A stretch of DNA of 64,000 nucleotides. It comes from Peromyscus leucopus (lineage: Eukaryota > Chordata > Mammalia > Rodentia > Cricetidae). Both the position numbers and the translations under genes were made by a program. Numbering within the stretch: the stretch's first letter is position 1; the number at the start of each line of letters is the position of its first letter. Below the pieces are notes generated by a model. The model searched no databases and had not been told where the DNA came from. It saw only the letters and a program-made list of their open reading frames with translations. The stretch lies in NCBI RefSeq assembly GCF_004664715.2, contig NC_051086.1, positions 75,091,366-75,155,365 on the forward strand, read 5' to 3'. This document shows positions 33,766-44,052 of the stretch, in pieces.

Positions 33766-34335
33766 ATTATGGTTTGGATGTAAAATGTTCCCCCAGAGGC
33801 ACATTCCCCCTCATGTTTCTGAATATTTTGTCTCCATCTCTTGGGACTAAAGCCAGAAGTTTCTCTGGTCCTGCCCTTCCCCGCACAGGTGATAGGGATG
33901 AATCTTTCCCACCCACATCCCACAGCCGCTTGGTCCCAAGTAAACACACAGAGATTTTTATTATTTATAAACTGTATGGCCTATGGGTAAGGCTTTTTGT
34001 TAGCTAGCTCTTATAATTTAACTCAGCCCATTTCTATTAATCTATAAGTTGCCATGTCGCCGCGGCGTTACCGGTGTGCTAGCATCTTGTTGCTCCTTGG
34101 GCAGCAGGCTGGCGTCTCCTCTCACTCTCCTTTCTTCTTCTGTCTCTTCAGTTTGAACATCCTGACTAACCTTATTCTGCCTTGCCACTGGCCAAACAGC
34201 TTTATTTATCAACCAATCAGAGAAACACACATTCATAGCATACAGAAAGATATTCCACAGCATGAGACTATTCCAGGAAGTTGTGGAACTCTTGGGAGGT
34301 GGAGCCTAGTTGGAGGAAGTGAATCTCTTTAGGCT
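33766..34335 (+). mobile_element. Third LTR-like element, split by a younger LTR
   Basis: The left part, 33766-33847, has TATTATGGTTTGGATGTAAA and TCCATCTCTTGGGAC. The right part, 34269-34335, has TATTCCAGGAAGTTGTGGAA and GTGGAGCCTAGTTGGAGGAA. The two parts belong to one continuous MaLR-like LTR interrupted by the element at 33848-34262. The right end is approximate. Confidence 0.65.
33848..34262 (-). mobile_element. ERV solo LTR (mys-like), nested
   Basis: Minus-strand relative of the LTR at 13871. Shared features are ACACAGAGATTTTTATTATT, ATTTCTATTAATCTATAAGT, TTATTTATCAACCAATCAGA and the terminal ATTCCACAGCA. The 6-bp flanks TGGGAC (33842-33847) and TGAGAC (34263-34268) differ at one base. 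A GC-rich patch with GTCGCCGCGGCGTTACCGG lies at 34056-34074. No internal retroviral genes. Confidence 0.82.
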
Positions 34336-34349
34336 AACCTGTGCTATAG

Positions 34350-35070
34350 ATGGATGTTTCAACCAAAACAACAGAAAGGAGTTGTGTGTGCTGAAGAAAA
34401 GAAGAGCACTTAATGAATATACTTTTGGAAACTGATTCAGAAAAGGATTTGAGATGCAAGAAGGAATGAATAGTAAATAAAACAGCAAGGAACAGTGAGT
34501 AAGCCAGATAATCAGAGCACACATGCTGGGAAGAGTTATTGGAAGTGAAGTGTTCTAAGGCCTTTGTCTTATTCAAAGACAGATGTATTTAATATTCTGA
34601 AGAAGTCCAGACATTTTATGCTGATAACAAGTAAACACAATGTGGGTCTTCTGTTGACAGGGTGGGGCAGAAAGTCAGAGGCTGTTGACCTGGAGCTGAA
34701 TAGGGCTATGATTGGCTAGTGCCAATCTTTGAGTAATGAGATCCCACACAGGACCATTAAGCTGGGAGAGAGGGAAGAGAGACGGTTCTTTCTTTTTGCC
34801 CCTACGTGTAGCACTTGCTATTCAGACAGTGAAGGCTGTGTGACTGCTTACCAGAATCTGAGGATGGGGTCAGTAGACAGAATGGCAACAACCTGCATGC
34901 ATAAGGATCTCATTCAGGGAAAGGCCATTTTAATGAGAGGGATGGGTGAAATGCTTTTTTTTCCCTCAGTAGCAACAATTGCTGACTTTTTAGAGGCAAA
35001 CCATTAGTGCCATTTCTACTCCCATTACTCCATGTATTGAGTAGCAGTAACTGTTTGTGGGGAAAGGGGG
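34350..35070. other. No recognisable gene or repeat
   Basis: Unique-looking sequence. Confidence 0.45.
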
Positions 35071-35425
35071 TGTCTTAGTTAGGGTTTCTACTGCTGTGAA
35101 AAGACACCATGAACAAAGCAACTCTTATAAAGGAAAAACATTTAATTGGCTTGGCTTTCATTTTCAGAGGTTTAGTCCATAATCATTATGGTGCAACATG
35201 GGGGCATGCAGGCAGACATGGTGCTGGAGAAGTAGATGTGTCCTACATCTTGACTTGCAGGCAACAGGAAGTGGTCTGAGACACTGGGCCATATCTTGAG
35301 CATATGTGAGACCTCAAAGCTCCACAGTAACACACTTCCTTCAACAAGACCACACCTACTCCAACAGGGCCACACCTCCTAATAGCATCCTCTGGTTGAG
35401 AAAGTGTTGGGCACACATGTTTTTG
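35071..35425 (-). mobile_element. MaLR (MT-group) solo LTR, second type
   Basis: TGTCTTAGTTAGGGTTTCTA at 35071 is followed by ACACCATGAACAAAGCAACT and AAACATTTAATTGGCTTGGC. Further along are GGCAGACATGGTGCTGGAGA, CACAGTAACACACTTCCTTC and GGGCCACACCTCCTAATAGC. This type differs internally from the LTRs at 16187 and 57270. Confidence 0.85.
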
Positions 35426-36049
35426 TGTCTTCGCTTGGCCAACTTGCCCTTGTGGATTCAAGGAGCTGCCATTTGGAAAACTGTCCTCTGCTGTTTCTCA
35501 TCTAAGCACCAGCAGGATATCTGAAGGTCCCCGTGTGGTTTGCACTTGGTGTTGCAGTTTCTGTGCATCTCCTGGGGGAGGAGACGCAAGAGTTAGTCTT
35601 GTAAGGATGTCAGTAGCAATATCTAGAAAACCCATGGAGTCAAGTAAGAGCTTTGCTAGACACGTCCTTTTGCTTACCATAATTATGAGACAGGGACATG
35701 GGATGTGCATCCTAGGAGTGGTTGGAAGGGTTCTGAGGAGGTAGTGCCTGGGATGTTTCAAACAATGTGTAGACACCAGCCAAATGAAGAAGAATGATCT
35801 TAGAACAAGGAGGACAAGATGCATGGTTGGAAATAGCACTGAAGGAAATAAGGGAGTGACAGTGAGAGCCTTGCCTGTGTGTTGGCAGCCAATGTATGAG
35901 GTGGGGCAGGAGCTGACTTGCTGAGAGAGAGAGCCCCGAAGGCTATGCTGATGGTCCAGGGTTACCTTTAGCCCACAATTAGTGCTTAGCAAGTTCCATC
36001 TTCATTGTCTTTACATCACAACTGTCTGCAGTGGCAGTTAGAAAGCCCA
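35426..36049. other. No recognisable gene; open minus frame of 164 codons
   Basis: The minus frame 35498-35992 is the longest outside microsatellites. It shows no domain, no signal peptide and no family I recognise, and it has no splice context that would support an exon. The sequence looks unique. Confidence 0.45.
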
Positions 36050-36145
36050 GACGTTCTGCATCTGAACCTTAGAAGAAAGCACCCAGAACCTGTATTTTAA
36101 ATAAGCTCTCAGGATTCTGCCATTGCCTGAAGTTGAGGACTACTA
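36050..36145. mobile_element. Possible hAT-type fossil (half element)
   Basis: TTCTGCATCTGAACCTTAGA, then CTGTATTTTAAATAAGCTCT and AGGATTCTGCCATTGCCTGA resembles the 3' half of a common mammalian hAT nonautonomous element. Confidence 0.45.
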
Positions 36146-36535
36146 CAGAAGGAGACAAGAGTCATTAGAGAGTTTCAAGTGACTGAAATCTGTGCTTTAG
36201 ACAATTCTCCCTGCAGCAGAACATAGGGTAGAAAAGATAAAGGCAGGGGACCCCTTGGGAGGCTCTTGAAGTAATACTGGTAAGTAGTTGAGGACAATCT
36301 GGTCACAGAAGGATAAGGCAGGATGCATAGATGCTGCTATGACCTGAGTAGCAGCCGTCTGTGAGTGAACACTGGGACAGCTGTCTGAGAACCAGCTAAC
36401 AGGATGTCTGCATACACAGTACATATATACTGTGCATACGTGCTCAAGCAGAGAGCAAAAGACACTGGCGCAGTTGTAAGAGGAAAGATGGTCAAGTTTT
36501 ACAAAGAAGGCAAGAGACTGTTAGAGACACCGGGT
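36146..36535. other. No recognisable gene or repeat
   Basis: Unique-looking sequence. Confidence 0.45.
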
Positions 36536-36537
36536 GA

Positions 36538-36757
36538 TTTTTTTTTTTTTTTTGATTGGGGGATAGGGTCTTATGTTACCAGGCTAGCCCTGAATGTAGT
36601 TGAAGATGACTTTGAATTTCTGATCCTCCTGCCTGCACTTTCCAAGTGCTGGGATTTCAGACGTGTGGGCCACATCTGGTTTTTATGTGGTATTGGGGAT
36701 TGAACTTGGGGCTTTGAATATGCTAGGCAAGTGCTTTAGTGAGTCATGTTTTTAGCT
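36538..36757 (-). mobile_element. B4 (ID-B1 chimera)
   Basis: T-run tail at 36539-36553, then B1-like GGATAGGGTCTTATGTTACC and CCAAGTGCTGGGATTTCAGA. The ID-like part is GGTATTGGGGATTGAACTTG and ATGCTAGGCAAGTGCTTTAG. Order fits a reversed B4. Confidence 0.85.
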
Positions 36758-36783
36758 CACACTGAGCAATTAAAAATATTTTA

Positions 36784-36962
36784 AAGAACTTTTATTGTAT
36801 TCATGCATTTATTTATTTTGTGTGTGCATTCAAGGGAGTGTGCAGGCATGTGTGTATGTGTGTGGGCACGTGTGCCATGGCAAGAGTTGGTTCTCTCTTT
36901 CTACTATGTGGGTCCCAAGGAGAGAATTCAGGTTGTTATCAGCTTGAACCTGATGCCAATGT
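36784..36962 (-). mobile_element. tRNA-derived SINE, 5'-truncated
   Basis: The tail side has AATTAAAAATATTTTAAAG-like AT sequence, then TGTGTGTGCATTCAAGGGAG and GAGTTGGTTCTCTCTTTCTA with ATGTGGGTCCCAAGG. The head normally present (GAGCCATCT...) is missing. A G10 run follows at 36971. Confidence 0.7.
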
Positions 36963-37167
36963 CTGAAATGGGGGGGGGGGAATTCGAGTTCTTTTCTCCT
37001 CAACCCAAATCTAGTTTTTTCCCAATTCTCCTTTGCTAATTGTGTTTAACATGCCAGATTTTCCCCCACATGTGTACACACACATTTCTATGGATGCATA
37101 TAGTTTTATTTCATGCATGCTTGCCTTTTCTACATGCATGGGACACTGTGCATGAGTTATAACTGAA

Positions 37168-37368
37168 GGTGGGTGTGGTGGCTCATGCTTGTAATCACAG
37201 CACTTAGGAGGCTGAGGCAGGAGGATCAAGGCAAGATGAGTTCAAGGCTAGTCTGGGCTAAGCAGTTTCTAAGATCTTGTCTTAGAAAAATATTAGAGCT
37301 GGTGATAAAGTCCATGGGGCTTGCCTAGGAGGCACAAAGGCCTGTGTTCAAACCCCAGCACTAGGGAA
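37168..37368 (+). mobile_element. B1 followed by an ID-like element
   Basis: B1 at 37168-37290 (GGTGGGTGTGGTGGCTCATG, CTTAGGAGGCTGAGGCAGGA, CTTGTCTTAGAAAAAT). An ID-like unit follows at 37294-37368 (GAGCTGGTGATAAAGTCCAT, GTTCAAACCCCAGCACTA). The B1-then-ID order on the plus strand is the reverse of B4, so these are two separate insertions. Confidence 0.78.
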
Positions 37369-37467
37369 AAACTGTATCAGACTTTCCCCCCTTTCAGCAT
37401 TTTTTGGAGGTTGTACCCTAACACTTTGCATATAACTGATTCATTCTTTTTTTATGTATATATTTTT

Positions 37468-37592
37468 AAATAGTTTATGACAGGTTCCCACTGTGTTGCT
37501 CAGGCTGGTTTTGAACACCTGACCAGTTTTGCTCACTCCTCAGCCTTATGGCTTCTGGGACTATAGGTGCGTGTCAGAGTGCCATGGCCTGA
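37468..37592 (-). mobile_element. Diverged B1/PB1 SINE
   Basis: TATGACAGGTTCCCACTGTG, then GCTCAGGCTGGTTTTGAACA and TGGCTTCTGGGACTATAGGT. Confidence 0.72.
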
Positions 37593-37817
37593 TTCATTCT
37601 TTTTAAAGGGCTGCATTTCCTCCCCCGCACTCCCAAGGTACTGGCTTCTTTACCTCCCATGAAAATGTACTCACATGCAAACGTTCTGAATCTAAATGCA
37701 GACTTATTTCCCTCTTGGCTCACGCTGACTCTCAGACCAGGAGTTTCATCTTATTCTCTAGAGTTTGTGGTCCATGCAGGTTAACTTCCTCCTAGCAGCC
37801 AGTAAGCTATTGGTTTT

Positions 37818-37960
37818 TTGTTTGTTTGTTTGTTTTTTCTTTAATTTTGAGACAGGGTCTCCTTATGTAGCCCCATGGCTTTTGAACTTTGGATTCTCTT
37901 CCCCCAGCCTTCTGGATGCTGGGATTGTACTCACCTACCTGTGTCTCGTGGGAACAAAGA
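37818..37960 (-). mobile_element. B1-related SINE with (TTTG)n tail
   Basis: (TTTG)n at about 37818-37834, then TTTTGAGACAGGGTCTCCTT, ATGTAGCCCCATGGCTTTTG and TTCTGGATGCTGGGATTGTA. The 3' boundary is unclear. Confidence 0.72.
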
Positions 37961-38200
37961 GCTTGGAACCTGTACTCCATTCTGGGGGACCGCTTTCTGG
38001 CACCCCTTCCCCCACCCCGGCCCTGGAATCCTGAGTGTACTTCTTATGTTGGGAACACTCCTTCAAGCTGAGCATTCTCGCTCATTTACTGCTCAGTCTA
38101 CCACAGGAAACAGTGGAGAGAGCTCACCGGAAGGAAAAAAAGCAAAGGACTCTAAAAAGGATTTGGAAAAAACACATTTCTCATTTCAGCACTTGAAAGA
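37961..38200. other. No recognisable gene or repeat
   Basis: Unique-looking sequence with a purine-rich stretch near 38120-38170. Confidence 0.4.
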
Positions 38201-38209
38201 GATGTGAAG

Positions 38210-38550
38210 GTGACAGTAGATTTGTCCCAACTGCATCGCTTCATGCGGACCTCGCAGAGGTGACTTGTAACCACACTAGTCCAAGGCGATGATTTATTGG
38301 CTGAAAATAATTGGAAGGTCCTTGTCAACCATGGAACGAGGGTCGCTGTGCCACCGCCGGCTTCTCCACCCCCATGCTAATGGAAGAGCCGCGTGGGCTT
38401 ACTTAATTGAAACAGTCAGAGTGGAAACCGCAGAAAACCTGCTGCTTCTATTTATTCTGTGGGTTTCTATGGAGAGCAGAGCTCTGAGTGGCGATCCTTT
38501 AAAGTGGGATGTGTGAAGAAAACAGCTGCTCCCCGCTTCATCCCCGCCCC
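38210..38550. promoter_or_regulatory. Candidate conserved/regulatory segment, CpG-enriched
   Basis: Repeat-free, with about 14 CpG dinucleotides in some 320 bp, far above the surrounding DNA. Homeodomain-like cores are GCTAATGG (38376-38383) and TTAATTGA (38403-38410). Two ATTGG boxes lie at 38296-38300 and 38310-38314, and AACCGCAG at 38426-38433 fits a Runx-type site on the minus strand. These short motifs are weak evidence on their own. The call is inference. Confidence 0.3.
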
Positions 38551-39054
38551 TTGGTCAGGGAGGTACCTAGTCTTGGGTGGAGTTTGTGGCTGGGTTTGAG
38601 GAGTGTCCTGTGGTTATCCGAAAAGGAGAAAAAGGGGACTTACATCCACTGGGTTGAACCAACAGTAGTTCTAGTTGTAAAATAATAAAAGCTTACACAT
38701 TTTTTTTGGAGAGGACCTGATGTATTCTCTTCACTGTGTTACTTACTCCTCAGGCATCCACGAAGGAGACAGAGCGCGATTGTAGTTGTTCTTGTTTTAC
38801 TACCAAGGCTCAGGAAGGTTAAGGAAGCTGCTTGAGGACAGAAAGGCAACAGGCTGGCAGGAGAAGGTCCTGGTTTAATTTATTATGAGATTATCAATTT
38901 TAGACACTCTGATTGAGCCGATGGACATGGTAGCCAAAGTCTCATGACAAGCGCTTCTCTTTAGAGGTTACAGTGTCTCATGTTTTCCCACTATGTGACA
39001 TCATGAGTATCCTGGAAAATAGCCCATGTATTCTTCTGGGCCAAGACTTTAGCA
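38551..39054. other. No recognisable gene; possible MIR trace
   Basis: Mostly unique. 38740-38880 has CTCAGGAAGGTTAAGGAAGC, which could be a diverged MIR on the minus strand. Confidence 0.35.
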
Positions 39055-39181
39055 TTCTCTCTCTGTCTCTCTGTCTCTGTCTCTGTCTCTCTCTGTCTGT
39101 CTCTCTTTCTGTCTCTCTCTGTCTGTCTGTCTCTCTGTCTCTCTCTGTCTGTCTCTCTCTGTCTCCCTCTCTGTCTCTGTC

Positions 39182-39218
<37 letters not shown>

Positions 39219-39228
39219 GTCTGCTTTC
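39055..39228. repeat. (TCTG)n/(TC)n microsatellite
   Basis: Mixed TCTC and TCTG units, with a run of TCTG at 39187-39206. About 170 bp. Six- and more-frame openness comes from the repeat. Confidence 0.97.
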
Positions 39229-39335
39229 TCTTGTAGCTCTTGCTGGTCTCCAACTCACTATGAAACCCGTGCTAGCTTTGAATGCCTTGATTCTCCTGTG
39301 TCTCCCTTCCAGGACTACAGGCGTGTCCATCTGTG
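39229..39335 (-). mobile_element. B1-related SINE fragment
   Basis: TGCTGGTCTCCAACTCACTA, then AGCTTTGAATGCCTTGATTC and CCTTCCAGGACTACAGGCGT. It joins the (TCTG)n on its tail side. Confidence 0.7.
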
Positions 39336-39377
39336 TTCCTTCCCTTTCTTAGGAGTCAAGAGAGCACAGGACTAACA

Positions 39378-39506
39378 TTATTTTTATTTTTGGGTTGGAG
39401 TTTCACTTTGTTGCCCAGGCTAGTCTTAGACTCTTGAGCTCAAGTGAACCTCTTGGCTCAGCCCTCTAAATGTTGGGATTAGAAGTGTGGGCCATCAAGC
39501 CTGACT
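39378..39506 (-). mobile_element. FLAM/PB1-type 7SL-derived SINE
   Basis: GTTTCACTTTGTTGCCCAGG, then CTAGTCTTAGACTCTTGAGC, TCAAGTGAACCTCTTGGCTC and ATGTTGGGATTAGAAGTGTG. It resembles a free left Alu-type monomer more than rodent B1, so it is likely an early 7SL SINE. Confidence 0.72.
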
Positions 39507-39509
39507 CCA

Positions 39510-40020
39510 AAACCCATCTTACAAGGGAGCATTTGCCTGTTCTGAGACAGAGGGAAATATCTTTGAAGTGGTGTGATACACTGTAGCTAGGGGAATCTTT
39601 AAAACACAGGGCAGGTGAAAAGGTCCTGTCTGGAAGACTCAGGAGAGGCAAGAGAGTAATAATATCGCAAGGCCTTATGCTTGGAACAGGCTTGGATGTG
39701 GTATGGATAGAGTTCTGATATTCTGAGTGGAGAGTAGATATGAAGGCTTCTCTATGGCGGTACTGGGCACAGGAACAGGACTGCATTCTTAAAGGGCCAA
39801 ACCACTGGGATAGGGCCCATCACGTGCCTTAGCTATGACCTTATGATGTCTGCAGTGTTCACAGTGCATCTCAGTTTACAACTGTCAGTGTTCATTTCAT
39901 TAGATGGAAGGAAACCCTGCTGCCATGTGTGACTTGGAGGTTCCGGCATGTCCACATGCACTGTGGCATTTTGGAAGAACTCTTTTTTCCGCTCGAGTTT
40001 GGGATGTAATTCAGCCTTAA
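39510..40020. other. No recognisable gene or repeat
   Basis: Unique-looking. The 106-codon minus frame 39466-39786 has no recognisable domain. Confidence 0.45.
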
Positions 40021-40024
40021 CTTT

Positions 40025-40600
40025 TGGGTTAGCTTATGTCCTTTTTTTATTCTAAAAAATTATTCATTTTCACAGTTTCATATGTATATAAAGTGTACTT
40101 TCATCACAATCCTCCCATTATCCTTTTTTATTCTCTTCTCCCTCTCACTGAATTCCTTCTTTATCCCAACAAGTTCCCCTCCAACTTTGTCTTTTTTTAT
40201 CTGCTCACTGCATTTAATTAGGGCTGCCTGCATAAGCAGGGGTGAGGGGTTATTTACTTGAGCAAGGGCAACTTACTAGCAGCTACACTACTAAGAAAGA
40301 TGACTCATCCTTCCCCAGCATCCACCAACTTGCCTATAGCTCCCGAGGGAGGGGTAGGAAGGAGCCTGTGGACCTGGCCTCATCCATGATGCAATGTTGA
40401 TTTATCCAGTCTTGTGCCGGTCTTGTCTAGATAGCCACAGCTGCTGTGAAGTTCATAAGAGTAACTAACCCCCATGGCACAGCTGGAAGTCTACCAAATG
40501 ATCTTGGAACACAATGGCAGCGGGCATTTCTTCTGTAAACAGCACTGAGAGAAATCTACAGAGAGTCACGGAGGAGCATGGGCTGGGCGCCCTCTTGGTG
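40025..40600. mobile_element. Lx/L1-type fragment
   Basis: CAACAAGTTCCCCTCCAACT near 40170 and TTTAATTAGGGCTGCCTGCA near 40213 begin the match. TTGAGCAAGGGCAACTTACT, GATGACTCATCC and CATCCATGATGCAATGTTGA, then CCACAGCTGCTGTGAAGTTC, complete it. This matches a rodent Lx/L1-associated noncoding region. No ORF1 or ORF2 remnant is visible. Confidence 0.65.
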
Positions 40601-40609
40601 AGAATGAAT

Positions 40610-42630
40610 AGCTGAGACTTACCTTTAAAGTGAAAGGAAAAAACAAGACCTCTCTGGCAAAGACAGACAATAGAGAAGCAATCTACTGCTGGTGGCATCT
40701 CTCACGTCTAACCCTCTCTGCCGTTCATCTGCTTCTCTCTTGTAGACATCCTGTGTTTGGGAGTCATGCGAACCCATAGTTATTTTTCTTTTGGTAGCAG
40801 GGATGCAGGATTTCATTTGGGTTACTACTCTCCCCTCACACTTGAGCTGTAAGATGTGAATGAAGAGCGGGTGAGCCATATGATCATCAGTGGCCAATTG
40901 GACTCACTGAATTCCATTAGTCCTAGTAATTGGCTCACTGGTAGACACATGACTTGGATTTTGTCAGGGCTCTACAGAAGGGCTCTCTTTCTTTCCTCTG
41001 GTTTTGGACACTGGGAAAATAAGAGGCTCTCACCACCAGCATCTGCTTTGCTGCCATGAGGGGAGAACTTCTTTGAGAAAAGAGCCAAGAGATGTCACAC
41101 AACCTAGAGAAAGAGACTTGTTTCTGACGTCATCTATTGAGCTCCTGCATCAAGCTTATGCCAGGGTCCTAGTAGGACACAGGCGTGTGTCTAAAGCTTC
41201 CTGGGGAAATGTAAAAGAATGATCTCTTCACAACAAATAGGGAAGAAGATGACGGCACAAAGAAAGAGTTGGTGAGGTCCAATTAAGTGAACAGATGGGT
41301 TTATTGGATTACCTTACTGGGGCATGGAGGACTCACAGCAGCCGCACTGTAGAGAGGTCCTGTCTTCCCCAGTTAAGTTGTTACCTTTTACATCGTTGGT
41401 TGTGTTCAGCTGGAGCGGGAAGGAGTGCTGATTGAAATCTCAGGGGAAGGTCTTGTGAAGATTTTGTGACCCTCTCTCTGCTTCTTCAAGAGGAAATGTT
41501 AACAGCCTCATTACCATAGACTTAGCTCTCTGCTGTCTAGTCATGTTCATTTTGTTGCCATGACTGTGGGCAAAGGTCTCTGCTTCAGGATAGTGTTGAT
41601 CATATATTAAACCCAGAGCAAGCAGCTGTACTACAAGATGGGACACTCAGAAGCACACTTGAAGGAGCAATGATTTGGGGATTATTCACAAAGGATGAAA
41701 GGAATGAGGAAGCACAGGGAGGCACCTGGTGACCACCAGTGGTGGGGAGCTATTGGCAATCCTCAGACCTGCAGGGGGAGACAGCAGTGTTACTAGAGAC
41801 AGGCAAGAGTTGAGCCATGAGAGAGAGGTCCACTGGCCATCGTGGAAGGCAGACAGTCAGGTATAAGGCAAGGAGGAAATGGGATGGGCTTGGGGGAAGT
41901 CAATGCTCTAGTCTTTCCTCTGGGTGTTCTTCCCATCTCCTGCTGGTGCCTGTCATGGATGAACAAAGTCAAAGCTAGAGATGAAGCTCTGTCTGTTGGG
42001 TGTGCAGCCGAGCAGAAAAGGACAGACAGTCTGAGGCAGACGGAGGAGACAAATGGATAAAAGCAGCATTGAGATGCTCCTGATGTTCTGGTAGTGATGC
42101 TAGTTTATAGAGCCAGCAGCACCCCTTCTTGTTCAAGCCAGCACTGGGTGGTTGTTCTGTCATTCATGCTGCCGGATGCACACGTCTTACGAGCCGGCTC
42201 TCCTTATTCTCTCTGGTTACGGCGTCTTCCCGACTAAGTGTGAGTCTTTCGAGAGTCAAGACTCATTTGATATTTCTGTCTTCTCAGTATATTGACTGTC
42301 ACATTCCTGGCTGGTGCTGAAGAAATGCTGGTTAGGCTACACCGAGTTTGAGGCACAGAGAATGGCTGGTTTGGGATTGAAAGGCACACTCCACTATAGT
42401 GCTTGGTTGCGGGGTGGTGGCGTCCTGAGCTATTCAATTCTGTTGGCTGCTAAGAGGGCTTGTGCTCCTGTAAAAGGAATTGAGACAAATGTGTGGGAGG
42501 TCAGGAGGGAAGCCAATCGTCATGGACGTTGATCAGTGAGTTCACCAAGGTGAGACTTATCAGGGAAAAATGAGGCACATGTTCAGCAGAAAACTTAGGG
42601 CAGAAACTCAGGGTTAAGAGCACCAAAATG
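40610..42630. other. No recognisable gene or repeat; small CpG patch
   Basis: Unique-looking. 42170-42260 is a repeat-free patch with about eight CpGs in 90 bp. No frames with recognisable domains. Confidence 0.4.
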
Positions 42631-42634
42631 AAGC

Positions 42635-42752
42635 AAGCTCTGGTGGTGTGTATCTGTAATTGTAGCACTTGTGAGACTGAGGCAGGAGGATTGCTGTGAG
42701 CTACATAATGAGTTCTAGGAGAGTCTGGGTTGCAGAGTGAGAACCTTTCTCA
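42635..42752 (+). mobile_element. B1 SINE (older)
   Basis: CTCTGGTGGTGTGTATCTGT, then CACTTGTGAGACTGAGGCAG, GTTCTAGGAGAGTCTGGGTT and GAGAACCTTTCTCAAAGCAC. Confidence 0.82.
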
Positions 42753-42960
42753 AAGCACATACACACTCACACAGTCACAGTTATACCCTGTAACCCACCC
42801 AGACAGACGCAAAATACTATTAGAAGTGAGCTTATGGGAGTCATAGTATGGGGTTCAAGTGTGAAGGTAGGATGTATAACTCTAAAGCACCATCATAAAA
42901 GTTTATGATCCAGTATAATGTGCTAACACTGCAGGAGAAAAAAAAAAACCCTGTAAGTTA

Positions 42961-43003
42961 GAGAGAGACAGAGAGAGAGAGACAGAGAGACAGAGAGAGA
43001 TAG

Positions 43004-43076
<73 letters not shown>
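42961..43076. repeat. (GA)n microsatellite
   Basis: Imperfect GAGACA units to about 43008, then about 34 perfect GA units to 43076. Confidence 0.98.
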
Positions 43077-43078
<2 letters not shown>

Positions 43079-43079
43079 A

Positions 43080-43440
43080 GAGAAATATTCTGATTGGCTG
43101 GGTAGAATTTGATGCTTATCCCTCACGCCAATCACAAAGGTCAGAGGTTCTCACGCTTCTTTCTCTACCAGTTACAGGGAGGAACGATTTCAGGACAGGC
43201 AATGGCTATTCATTCTGTATTTCTGTCTACTCTGCCCAGCACAGAGCCTGTGTATCTTGTTTCTCCCAAATTGCCTTGCAAAGATTGCAAACAAGATAGG
43301 TAGACTGGGCTTCCCAGAGACCATAAAATGCTCCAGGCAAGAAAGAGGTGGAATAATCTTAAATAGTGCACTGAAAAACCCAGAAGGAACACAGTTAAAT
43401 TCTAAACACATTCTGGGCATTTAATCTATCATACCTCAAG
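43080..43440. other. No recognisable gene or repeat
   Basis: Unique-looking sequence. Confidence 0.45.
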
Positions 43441-43441
43441 C

Positions 43442-43930
43442 CAGTGATTCTCAGAGTGTGGCCAAGAGATGCGTGGGGAATTCTGAAACCCTTTTCAGAG
43501 GGTCCTCAAAGTAAAACCAGTTCCTTAATAAGCCATTATCTGCTCTTTCACTCTCATCCTTTCATGAGCATGCTAGTGGGAGAGAGGGAAACTTTCTAGG
43601 AGCTGCCTGGCATGTGGTAACCCTCCAGACAGATTGCAGAAGTCCGCCATCAAATACGCCTGCAAAAACAAAGAATAATAATAACGCTTTCTCACCATTG
43701 AAATTTGCTTTTTAAAGTTACTTTACATAAAATAAATTGTTTGCATTAATGTGACATAAGTTTACTGTTGTTAAAGATTAGTTAAATAAATATTTTAGCG
43801 ATTTATCAGTGTTAATTTCTGATATGTAAGTATTAATAGATTTAAGTTACATAAACAAAAGCTCATTAGGTTCTTAACTGATTTTTAAGAGTGTAAAGGG
43901 ACCCTGGGACTAGACAGTTTGAGAGTTCTG
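43442..43930. mobile_element. hAT-type DNA transposon fossil
   Basis: The left terminus CAGTGATTCTCAGAGTG and the right terminus, which reads CAGAACTCTCAAACTG on the minus strand, are imperfect inverted repeats. The interior is AT-rich (ACATAAACAAAAGCTCATTA). An 8-bp duplication is not visible. Matches a widespread mammalian hAT nonautonomous family in outline. Confidence 0.68.
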
Positions 43931-44052
43931 TGGTAAAGTCACTTTAAGTCCTTAGTAATGCACAAGCAGAGGCGATTTACATTTTTTTCCTGCTTGTACC
44001 TCCATTTCCACTGTTCTGCCTTAATACTGAGGTTACATGGAGTAAATGAGAG

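Noticed and set aside
35498..35992. 164-codon minus-strand frame, the longest outside simple repeats
   Set aside because: No motif or family recognised. A protein search and RNA-seq would settle it; I do not call it a gene.
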